IMG/VR virus record: IMGVR_UViG_3300025759_000452
Coordinates: 1 to 29,992 of that record
Source: a virus
Strand: one strand, 5' to 3'
DNA length: 29,992 nt
The notes beneath the pieces were generated by a model, which saw only the letters and a list, made by a program, of their open reading frames with translations, ran no database searches and was not told where the DNA came from. Shown in pieces: positions 22,279 to 27,431 of this stretch (positions are counted from its first letter, which is position 1; each line of letters starts with the position of its first letter). The position numbers and the translations under genes were made by a program.

Positions 22279-22668
22279 ATGTCTCAATCGGCCCCCACGC
22301 ACGCAGAACTATACGAAAGGCTTGGCCAAGTCGTTGGTAAACTGGAGTCGTTAACCGATTTGATCCGCCAAGGGAACGAGCGCCACGACAGGGCCGATGC
22401 CGCGATTGCCGCGCTTGCCGTGCGAACGGGGAAGGTCGAAGCGACAATGGTCCCGCGCGACGAGTACCACCAGGACCAGGCCGAGATCACAAAAGAGCTG
22501 TCAGCAGATCGCTACCGGATCGCATCTCTGGAAGTCAGCCGCGCCCGGATGCGCGGGATGCTGATCGCGGTCGCCGCGCTGGCAACGACAGTCGGCGCGA
22601 TGCTGTCTAAGTGGCTTGGGGGGGTCATCTCTAGCCTGTTCGGCAGTGGGCCTCCTCCGGCCCCATAG
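22279..22668 (+). CDS. DUF1515-like coiled-coil membrane protein
   Basis: 129 aa. A charged helical domain (ELYERLGQVVGKLESLTDLI ... LAVRTGKVEATMVPRDEYHQ) ends in one hydrophobic segment at about residues 93-118 (RGMLIAVAALATTVGAMLSK) and a short G/P tail. This layout, with the RTGKVEA heptad region and a C-terminal anchor, resembles DUF1515, a small alphaproteobacterial and phage family found beside lysis genes. It opens the lysis block. A pinholin regulator or spanin-like role is possible but unproved. Confidence 0.68.
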   Translation: MSQSAPTHAELYERLGQVVGKLESLTDLIRQGNERHDRADAAIAALAVRTGKVEATMVPRDEYHQDQAEITKELSADRYRIASLEVSRARMRGMLIAVAALATTVGAMLSKWLGGVISSLFGSGPPPAP

Positions 22669-22677
22669 GAGAACACC

Positions 22678-22857
22678 ATGCACCAACCCCTGATCCCGGC
22701 CACCATCGTTCTGACGGTGGGGCTGTTGATGGCGCTCGCGCAATGGCTGACCCAACTCTGGGATCCTTACGGCCCGGTGCGCTGGCGAAAACCACTGACA
22801 ACGCTTCTCACATTCGGGACCGCTTCGGCGGTCTTTTTTATTTGGGGCTTGGTATGA
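22678..22857 (+). CDS. Two-TM mini-protein, candidate holin/antiholin
   Basis: 59 aa, ATG 22678 preceded by AGGAGA at a good distance; the stop overlaps the amidase start (ATGA). Two hydrophobic segments (LIPATIVLTVGLLMALAQWL at residues about 5-24; LLTFGTASAVFFIWGLV at about 43-59) are joined by a short basic loop containing RWRK. Size, topology and position just upstream of the endolysin are those of class II holins. A strong intrinsic terminator lies inside its 3' third, in the codons of the second membrane segment, which is unusual for a gene that must be read through to express the amidase. Confidence 0.75.
   Translation: MHQPLIPATIVLTVGLLMALAQWLTQLWDPYGPVRWRKPLTTLLTFGTASAVFFIWGLV
22818..22839 (+). 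terminator. Intrinsic terminator inside the lysis mini-ORF
   Basis: GACCGC (22818-22823) and GCGGTC (22828-22833) form a perfect 6-bp stem capped by the very stable TTCG tetraloop, followed immediately by six T and then ATTT. This is a textbook Rho-independent terminator. It lies wholly within the coding sequence 22678-22857 and about 15 bases before the amidase start, so it should cut transcription of the endolysin and holin unless overridden. Confidence 0.75.
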
Positions 22858-23372
22858 AGGTTCTTCTGATCGTCGGCCATCAGCCGTGGGCCAAGGGCGC
22901 CCATAACGCGGTTGAAGGATTGTACGAATACGACTTCAACGAACCCCTGGCCTACAAGATTGCGTCTCGCGTGAAGAAGGCGAGCGTGATTGTGGATCAC
23001 TACACACGCGGCGCTGACCTAGTGCGGTGGTCCGGCAAGTCCGATCTTCTCTTGGAATTGCACTGCAACGCCTTCAACAGCAAAGCCTCGGGCACACTGA
23101 CCCTGTATGCGAACGGCTCCGTGAAGGGCAGGGCGGCGGCCGGCATCTTGCAAACGCACTTTGTGGAAGAACTGGACCTTCCCGACCGTGGAATCCTGCC
23201 GCGCACCGCAAAGGATCGTGGCGGCTATCTTCTCTGGGGCGTCAGTCAACCTGCGTTGATTGGCGAGCCCTTCTTTATCGACAACGACGGCGACCTGTTG
23301 CGCGCGCGCCAGAGAGACCTAGCGGGGGCATATGCCGGTGCGCTGGACCGTCTAGCGGAGGTTTGGAAATGA
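22854..23372 (+). CDS. N-acetylmuramoyl-L-alanine amidase (endolysin)
   Basis: 172 aa from ATG 22854, overlapping the mini-holin stop. It is a compact Amidase_3-type domain with no signal peptide or binding domain. His9 in LLIVGHQ, Glu25 in the YEYDFN stretch and His70 in LLLELHCNAF are the expected zinc ligands. Glu138 in ALIGEPFFIDN is the expected catalytic glutamate. The zinc amidase cuts the bond between N-acetylmuramic acid and the stem peptide. As it lacks a signal, it needs a holin to reach the wall; candidates flank it on both sides. Confidence 0.9.
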   Translation: MKVLLIVGHQPWAKGAHNAVEGLYEYDFNEPLAYKIASRVKKASVIVDHYTRGADLVRWSGKSDLLLELHCNAFNSKASGTLTLYANGSVKGRAAAGILQTHFVEELDLPDRGILPRTAKDRGGYLLWGVSQPALIGEPFFIDNDGDLLRARQRDLAGAYAGALDRLAEVWK

Positions 23373-23794
23373 GCATCCTATCAGGAATCGGCGCGGCCTC
23401 GGACCTTATCAACGGCATTCTGGACCGCGTATGGCCGAACCCGACCGAACAGGAGAAGGCCAAGCTGGAGGCGATGAAGATCGCCCTATCCTCGGAAATG
23501 GCGATCCACGCAACCAATCAAGAGGAGGCCAAGCACCCGTCCGTTTTCGTAGCGGGGTGGCGGCCGGCCGTTGGTTGGATCGGCGCGTCCGGCTTCGCTT
23601 ACATCGTCGTGGTCCAACCCTTCCTGTCTTGGGCGTCCACAAACCTCGGCTGGGAGACACCGCCGGTCATCAATACCGAACTGGTCCTGACCGTGCTGGG
23701 CGGGATGCTGGGTTTCGGCATCATGCGCGGCGTCGAGGGAATCTACGGCAAGAAACGCACGATCTGGAGAAAGAAAGATGACGGCAAAGAGTGA
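23369..23794 (+). CDS. Holin of the 3-TM / GTA type
   Basis: 141 aa from ATG 23369, overlapping the amidase stop. An N-terminal amphipathic segment (DLINGILDRVWPNPTEQEKA) is followed by the conserved core PSVFVAGWRPAVGWIGASGF and then AYIVVVQPFLSWAS. A second hydrophobic stretch follows at about residues 98-125 (LVLTVLGGMLGFGIMRGVEG), with a basic tail. This pattern (GWRPxVGW, then LxxLLGMLGxGxxRxVEK) is that of the 3-TM holins linked to gene-transfer-agent release in Alphaproteobacteria. The protein opens the inner membrane for the amidase. Confidence 0.82.
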   Translation: MSILSGIGAASDLINGILDRVWPNPTEQEKAKLEAMKIALSSEMAIHATNQEEAKHPSVFVAGWRPAVGWIGASGFAYIVVVQPFLSWASTNLGWETPPVINTELVLTVLGGMLGFGIMRGVEGIYGKKRTIWRKKDDGKE

Positions 23795-23993
23795 TTTCGA
23801 CAAGCTGATCGGGGACTTCAAAAAGGCCCCGGCGCAGGTTCAACAGGCAGTGGCCTCAGAGTGGGACGCGCTCTACCACGGGCGGTTCAAGTCCGCGATC
23901 CGCCAGAACCCCCTTACTGCCGTGTGGTATGCGGCCGGCGCGGGTGCTGCGGTGGGGTTCTTCCTAATGGGCTTGGTCTGGGCGGCGTTTTAG
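23778..23993 (+). CDS. Small single-TM protein at end of lysis block
   Basis: 71 aa; ATG 23778 overlaps the holin stop by 17 bases. A charged helical half (DFDKLIGDFKKAPAQVQQAV) precedes an aromatic region (ALYHGRFKSAIRQNPLTAVW) and one C-terminal membrane segment (AAGAGAAVGFFLMGLVWAAF). The shape recalls small tail-anchored DUF883/ElaB-like proteins. It may be an antiholin or an accessory lysis protein; no spanin lipobox is visible. A hairpin spans its stop codon. Confidence 0.65.
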   Translation: MTAKSDFDKLIGDFKKAPAQVQQAVASEWDALYHGRFKSAIRQNPLTAVWYAAGAGAAVGFFLMGLVWAAF

Positions 23994-24004
23994 AGCCCCA
24001 GACC
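23975..24004 (+). promoter_or_regulatory. Stop-codon-spanning hairpin after the lysis genes
   Basis: GGTCTGGG (23975-23982) pairs perfectly with CCCAGACC (23997-24004) over a 14-base loop that contains the TAG of the 71-aa gene. No U-tract follows, so it is more likely an mRNA-end stabiliser or Rho-linked structure than a classical terminator. It lies at the boundary between the lysis block and the 24071 gene. Confidence 0.45.
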
Positions 24005-24026
24005 GTCGCCGCCGCAGCCATCTAAC

Positions 24027-24055
24027 AGAATACAGAGTCACCTTCCGTTCGTCAA
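24027..24055 (-). promoter_or_regulatory. Possible antisense promoter behind the lysis block
   Basis: On the minus strand: TTGACG (24055-24050), 17 bases, TATTCT (24032-24027). Spacing is ideal; each hexamer is a partial match. It would fire leftward into the lysis genes. No credible protein gene follows (the first ATG gives about 35 mostly P/R/T residues), so an antisense RNA would be its only product. Weak evidence. Confidence 0.25.
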
Positions 24056-24070
24056 CAAAAAGGGGCTGTG

Positions 24071-25231
24071 ATGCCCATTGACGAAAAATACCGCCCGTTC
24101 GCAACGGAGCGGCAGTGGGAGTGCTATGCCGCGGTGCAAGAGCATGGTGGTGTCGTTGCTGCCGCGCAGGCTCTAGGAGTGCAACACTCCGCTGTAAGCC
24201 GTCGAGTCCAAGAGATGAAGGCCAAGGCCGCAAAGGCTGGCTATTCGCCCGATCACGATATGATCCACCCCGTTCCAGAGGGATACCGGGCCAAGGGCGT
24301 CTCCACGCTCTACGGCGAAGACGGGCAGGTCAAGGCACAATGGGTCAAGTCCCAACTGGACCCCACCATTGACGCGATCCGCGCCGTCCTCGATGCGGCC
24401 TGCGAAGACGTTCCTCGCGTCAAGCCCTCCAAACCACCCCCTCCCGTACAGTCCGAACTCTGCAACGCCTACATCATCACCGACTATCACCTCGGGATGT
24501 TGTCATGGCATGAAGAGACCGGCGACGATTGGAACCTCGACATTGCCGAGCGCATGTTGGTCGATTGGTTCTCTGCTTCTATCGCTGCGGCCCCTCCCGG
24601 TCAGGTCGCGATCTTCGCCCAGCTAGGCGACTTCCTCCATTGGGACGGCATGGAAGCCGTCACCCCCGCAAGCAAGCATATCCTCGACGCGGATACGCGC
24701 TTTCAGAAGTTGGTTCGGGTTGCCATTCGGGTGATCCGGCAAATCCTCGACATGCTCTTGCAGAAATATCCCACCGTCCGCGTGCTGATGGCGGACGCCA
24801 ACCACGACCCGGCTTCGGGTGTGTGGCTTAGAGAAATGCTTGCGGCGATGTACGAGAACGAACCGCGAATTGAAGTCGATCAATCCGCCGACACATACTA
24901 TTGCTATGAATGGGGACTGACCAGTCTGTTTTTTCATCATGGGCATAAGAAGAAGCTATCTCAAATTGTGGATGTTTTTGTTGCGAAATTCCGTGAGATA
25001 TTCGGCCGCACCAAGTATTCTTATGCCCACACTGGACACCTTCACCACAAAGAAGTGAAGGAGACGAACCAAATGACCGTCGAACAGCACCAGACCCTAG
25101 CAGCCAAGGACGCTTATGCGAGCCGGGGCGGGTGGCTGGCGGACCGTTCGGCCCAGGTCATCACCTACCACAAGCGCCATGGTGAAGTGGCGCGGTTGCG
25201 AATCACACCGGAGATGCTTGATGCAGCGTGA
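24071..25231 (+). CDS. Winged-helix + calcineurin-like metallophosphatase protein
   Basis: 386 aa from ATG 24071 with AGGGG upstream. Residues about 12-55 are an HTH (QEHGGVVAAAQALGVQHSAV, then SRRVQEMK). From residue 134 there is a calcineurin-like metal site: ITDYHLG (Asp138, His140), QLGDFLHWDG (Asp187), ANHD (Asn244-Asp246; the usual GNHD has lost its Gly), FFHHGH near 290 and TGHLHH near 322-326. All metal ligands appear present. Related phage proteins combine the two domains, and a DNA nuclease or phosphodiesterase recruited by the HTH is the likely role (SbcD/Mre11 share this site). The gene overlaps the next by 11 bases. Confidence 0.82.
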   Translation: MPIDEKYRPFATERQWECYAAVQEHGGVVAAAQALGVQHSAVSRRVQEMKAKAAKAGYSPDHDMIHPVPEGYRAKGVSTLYGEDGQVKAQWVKSQLDPTIDAIRAVLDAACEDVPRVKPSKPPPPVQSELCNAYIITDYHLGMLSWHEETGDDWNLDIAERMLVDWFSASIAAAPPGQVAIFAQLGDFLHWDGMEAVTPASKHILDADTRFQKLVRVAIRVIRQILDMLLQKYPTVRVLMADANHDPASGVWLREMLAAMYENEPRIEVDQSADTYYCYEWGLTSLFFHHGHKKKLSQIVDVFVAKFREIFGRTKYSYAHTGHLHHKEVKETNQMTVEQHQTLAAKDAYASRGGWLADRSAQVITYHKRHGEVARLRITPEMLDAA

Positions 25232-25670
25232 GGCGATCAATCCCAAAGAGGCGCAGGGCGCTAAGAAAGTGCCTCTCTCCAAGGTGCCGCCGGTCGCGCT
25301 TGCATATCAAGCTCTTGTCCATGAAGCGGGGGATGCGGACTACGGGCCGCGCAACTGGCGGGATTCCCGCGTGCTAATGTCCGTCTATCTGGACGCGGCA
25401 ATGCGGCATATCCTGTCGATGGTGGACGGTGAGGATCTTGACCCCAAATCGGGGTTGCCCCATGCGGCCCACGCCGCCGCGTGCATGAACATCATCATGG
25501 ACGGCAGCTATCAAGGCACTTTGGAAGACGACCGGCCCACGAAGGGCATGTATGGGACCGTCTTCGGCGCGGGGCGTCCGGTCAATCATGCGCCGTTCTG
25601 TGGCAAGGAAGATAGCCGCAAGGGCTACGACGCATGGATGGCGCACAAGCGCAACACCCCGGAGAAATAA
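25221..25670 (+). CDS. DUF5664 (MazZ-like dATP/dGTP pyrophosphohydrolase family)
   Basis: 149 aa; ATG 25221 lies inside the end of the previous gene. The match to PF18909-type proteins is clear: PPVALAYQALVHEAGDADYG, the NWR motif, then DAAMRHILSMVDGEDLDP, SGLPHAAHAAACMNIIMD and a polar tail. Acidic and His residues of GEDLDxxSGLPHxxH are the metal/phosphate site in this all-alpha NTP pyrophosphatase group. In 2-aminoadenine phages the MazZ member removes pyrophosphate from dATP/dGTP to feed PurZ, but many phages carry DUF5664 without PurZ. No purZ is visible in this window. A plain nucleotide-pool role is equally possible. Confidence 0.82.
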   Translation: MQREAINPKEAQGAKKVPLSKVPPVALAYQALVHEAGDADYGPRNWRDSRVLMSVYLDAAMRHILSMVDGEDLDPKSGLPHAAHAAACMNIIMDGSYQGTLEDDRPTKGMYGTVFGAGRPVNHAPFCGKEDSRKGYDAWMAHKRNTPEK

Positions 25671-25682
25671 TCTATCCGGGGT
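25656..25682 (+). promoter_or_regulatory. Hairpin between convergent operons
   Basis: ACCCCGGA (25656-25663) and TCCGGGGT (25675-25682) are perfect 8-bp arms around an 11-base AT-rich loop holding the TAA of the DUF5664 gene. It sits exactly where the rightward and leftward transcription units meet (the leftward gene ends at 25685). No U-tract on either strand. A bidirectional end-of-transcript structure is likely. Confidence 0.5.
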
Positions 25683-25684
25683 AA

Positions 25685-25888
25685 TCACTCTGGGGGATCG
25701 GGGAGGGGCATCCAGTGGGTCAACCCACTAACGGGGACAAGCCCCCAAACCTCAACCCACTTAACTGGGTCTTCGCGAGGGCCGTCCATATCGATCTCGA
25801 CAACAACCCGCTCACCGTGCTGAGCGCCCCACGCCAGAATCGCCGTCCCATCCTTCGGCGCACTGTCTATTGTCTTCCATTCGGTCAT
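25685..25888 (-). CDS. DUF551-like small protein, 67 aa
   Basis: Start at ATG 25888 with GGAGG 7 bases upstream; GTG 25894 lies too close to that signal. The ends are characteristic: TEWKTIDSAPKDGTAILAWG at the start and GLTHWMPLPDPPE at the end, matching DUF551-type phage proteins (opening W..I...P.DG..VL.W, closing THWMPLPxPP). The family is widespread in phages and has no proven function. It is the last leftward gene and is separated from the rest of its operon by 168 bases holding a possible promoter. Confidence 0.8.
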   Translation of the reverse strand: MTEWKTIDSAPKDGTAILAWGAQHGERVVVEIDMDGPREDPVKWVEVWGLVPVSGLTHWMPLPDPPE

Positions 25889-26056
25889 TTCCACGCCTCC
25901 ATCAACATCTAGACAGGAACAGGGCGCGAACGCACTGTGAACGCAGTTTGTGAATTATACCGTAAAACGCACTGAAATTATTGATAAATAACGAGAGTAA
26001 CATTATTGCGCGGAACTGTTATCCGATAATATATATTACAGCACTATGGGGGTTCA
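25889..26056 (-). promoter_or_regulatory. AT-rich regulatory gap with TATAAT and AACGCACTG repeats
   Basis: A 168-base gap, far richer in A/T than its surroundings. On the minus strand TATAAT occurs at 25959-25954, about 65 bases before the DUF551-like start; no convincing -35 lies 15-19 bases upstream. AACGCACTG occurs twice exactly (25929-25937 and 25966-25974), and a third AACGCA is at 25940-25945, so copies flank the -10 hexamer like operator sites. An imperfect inverted repeat (CTGTTAT ... ATTACAG) lies at about 26017-26042. No gene seen here. Confidence 0.45.
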
Positions 26057-26476
26057 CTACCCTCTTGACACAAAATGTAGTGGTTTGAGAGGCGTCACAG
26101 ACTCAACTGTTCCGCCTTCGTGCGGGATATGTCCAGCGTTTCCGCCCCCTTTTTGACGATCCTGTTCCAACAGTTGACGCTCTTCCTTCGCTATCGTGCT
26201 GACCTGTCTCTGGCACAGGCGCACAGCATTGGCACAGGATTGAAGGGAATCGCCTAGACGCATCGGCTCGCCATGCCGGTGCGGCGCTCGCATCTTCGCG
26301 TCAATCTGGTTCGCCAGTCCGCGCAATCTCTCGGCAATGTCCAGCATCGCCATCCGGGACATTGGTTCCATCTCGTCTCCGAATTGTACCATGATAGGCA
26401 CATCGATACGAACCGCTGGACGGCCGATCAACTCGCCGTCCATCTGACTCCATTCCGGGGCTTTGTCCCATACCAT
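26057..26476 (-). CDS. Hypothetical protein, 139 aa
   Basis: ATG 26476 overlaps the upstream TGA, with GGAGAG upstream of it (GTG 26479 is an alternative). The sequence (VRIDVPIMVQFGDEMEPMSR, then MAMLDIAERLRGLANQIDAK) suggests a short strand region then helices. A Q/R/E-rich helix (VRLCQRQVSTIAKEERQLLE) and a Gly/Pro tail follow. No motif or family recognised. It is translationally coupled to the HTH gene before it and is the last member of the tight leftward chain. Confidence 0.65.
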   Translation of the reverse strand: MVWDKAPEWSQMDGELIGRPAVRIDVPIMVQFGDEMEPMSRMAMLDIAERLRGLANQIDAKMRAPHRHGEPMRLGDSLQSCANAVRLCQRQVSTIAKEERQLLEQDRQKGGGNAGHIPHEGGTVESVTPLKPLHFVSRG

Positions 26477-26826
26477 CACTTCTCTCCTTCAAAGCCAAAA
26501 GGGTTGCACCCGCAGCGCCGGCACCGCATCTCGCGGGCCTCTTTCAGGCCTACGCCCGCGCTTGCTGCCAAGGCTTCCATCTCTGCGAGGTTCTCGGCTG
26601 TAAAGCGTCGCGGCCTGCCTTTGCCGGGCCGGTCAATCGGCGTCGTTACGAAGCCACGATCAATCCACGTCCGGATGCGCGTCTCCGTCACGCCGAGCAA
26701 TTCCGCAGCCTCCTTCGCAGTGTAATACATCATCGGGCCGGAGAATATGGTCGGTCTATCAGCCATGATGGCTTCCAGGGCTTCAACCGCATCAACCGGC
26801 GGGGTGCCGTTTTCCTGCTCACTCAT
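26476..26826 (-). CDS. MerR/excisionase-type HTH protein with Cys-rich end
   Basis: 116 aa from ATG 26826, which overlaps the preceding gene's stop by 8 bases; a longer frame to 26892 lies over that gene. The domain YYTAKEAAELLGVTETRIRT then WIDRGFVTTPIDRPGKGRPR is a winged-helix DNA-binding domain of the MerR/excisionase kind (TxxEAAxLLGVxxxxIRxWxDRG), with a basic GRPRRF wing. The tail (EMRCRRCGCNPFGFEGEK) has a CxxCxC knuckle that could bind zinc. Probable early regulator or directionality factor; no integrase is in view, so the former is favoured. Confidence 0.78.
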   Translation of the reverse strand: MSEQENGTPPVDAVEALEAIMADRPTIFSGPMMYYTAKEAAELLGVTETRIRTWIDRGFVTTPIDRPGKGRPRRFTAENLAEMEALAASAGVGLKEAREMRCRRCGCNPFGFEGEK

Positions 26827-27022
26827 CGTCGTACATCCTCGCTTGCTCGCGCTGAAACTCTGCCGCCCATTCCTTCGTTCGCCGATCCGCATATCCCTTG
26901 GGGTCCATCACCGCCTCGCCGTAGATCATCATGAAGGCGACGAATCCGATGGTCGCGCCGATACACCCGCCCAAACAGAACAGGTTCCAGATGTAGCGGC
27001 CGGGGTGGCAATCATGCTGCAC
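26819..27022 (-). CDS. Small single-TM protein, 67 aa
   Basis: Start assigned to GTG 27022 because GGGAGA lies 6 bases upstream; the longer frame upstream lies inside the DUF1367-like gene. One membrane segment at about residues 9-34 (YIWNLFCLGGCIGATIGFVA and onward) precedes a charged cytoplasmic-type tail (YADRRTKEWAAEFQREQARM YDDE). The gene overlaps both neighbours (11 and 8 bases). An early phage membrane protein such as a takeover or exclusion factor is possible; no family recognised. Confidence 0.6.
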   Translation of the reverse strand: MQHDCHPGRYIWNLFCLGGCIGATIGFVAFMMIYGEAVMDPKGYADRRTKEWAAEFQREQARMYDDE

Positions 27023-27431
27023 CGGCCATCTCCCGTGTTTGTGCGAGGAGTTCGGCGCGGTCGAAGCCTCGCTTCTCCATAAGATCCAGCGTAGCAGATA
27101 CCAAGGCGTCAAACTCGTCTTGCGGCATCTTCCCGAAGGCCACGCTTTTCGCGAGCGGCGTGGGTTTGCCGCCGATCTGGTGCCACCGGCAATAGCCAAG
27201 CACGATCAAAAGCCCTTGCCGCATTTCGTCTATGTCCGTGTAGTAACTCTGATTCTCAAACAACGTGTTCACAAGCGCAAACCAGAAACGGTGCTGTTCC
27301 CCGGATCGGCGGGTTGGATCTTTCGTGTCCGCCACAAACCGGGTGTGATTGGGCAGCTTGTAAAAGAACCGCCATGCCCGCTCGTCGCAGGGATAGGCCG
27401 CACCGCCGCGCTTTTCCCAGAGGCCGTCCAT
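27012..27431 (-). CDS. DUF1367-like protein, 139 aa
   Basis: ATG 27431 overlaps the upstream TAA by one base. The core RRSGEQHRFWFALVNTLFEN, then MRQGLLIVLGYC, and the end AKSVAFGKMPQDEFDALVSA match the DUF1367/Nin-region pattern (a helix with F.AL....FE, then KS.AF.KM.Q.EF). In lambdoid phages such genes sit among recombination functions. The activity is not established. Its neighbours here (ERF, SSB, HNH-type nuclease) suit a recombination or replication-accessory role. Confidence 0.7.
   Translation of the reverse strand: MDGLWEKRGGAAYPCDERAWRFFYKLPNHTRFVADTKDPTRRSGEQHRFWFALVNTLFENQSYYTDIDEMRQGLLIVLGYCRWHQIGGKPTPLAKSVAFGKMPQDEFDALVSATLDLMEKRGFDRAELLAQTREMAGAA

Noticed and set aside
24019-24021. 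Minus-strand ATG near the possible 24027-24055 promoter, giving about 35 codons
   Set aside because: The product is a P/R/T-rich string without motif and is antisense to a supported gene; treated as non-coding.
24918-24937. Plus-strand T-run after a GACT/AGTC mini-hairpin
   Set aside because: The stem is only 4 bp, and it lies in the middle of the metallophosphatase gene; not a credible terminator.
25221-25670. Interpretation of the phage as a 2-aminoadenine (Z-genome) phage
   Set aside because: Only the DUF5664 gene is present; no PurZ, DatZ or DpoZ-type polymerase is visible. The family is common in phages with normal DNA.
25711-25765. Short palindromes (AGTGGGT CA ACCCACT and a nearby ACCCA/TGGGT pair)
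   Set aside because: They fall within the DUF551-like coding sequence and are explained by W/V/P-rich codons; no flanking promoter supports an operator.
26065-26070. Perfect plus-strand TTGACA
   Set aside because: No -10-like hexamer at 16-18 bases downstream (AGAGGC at the 17-base position), and it lies in the 3' end of a minus-strand gene.
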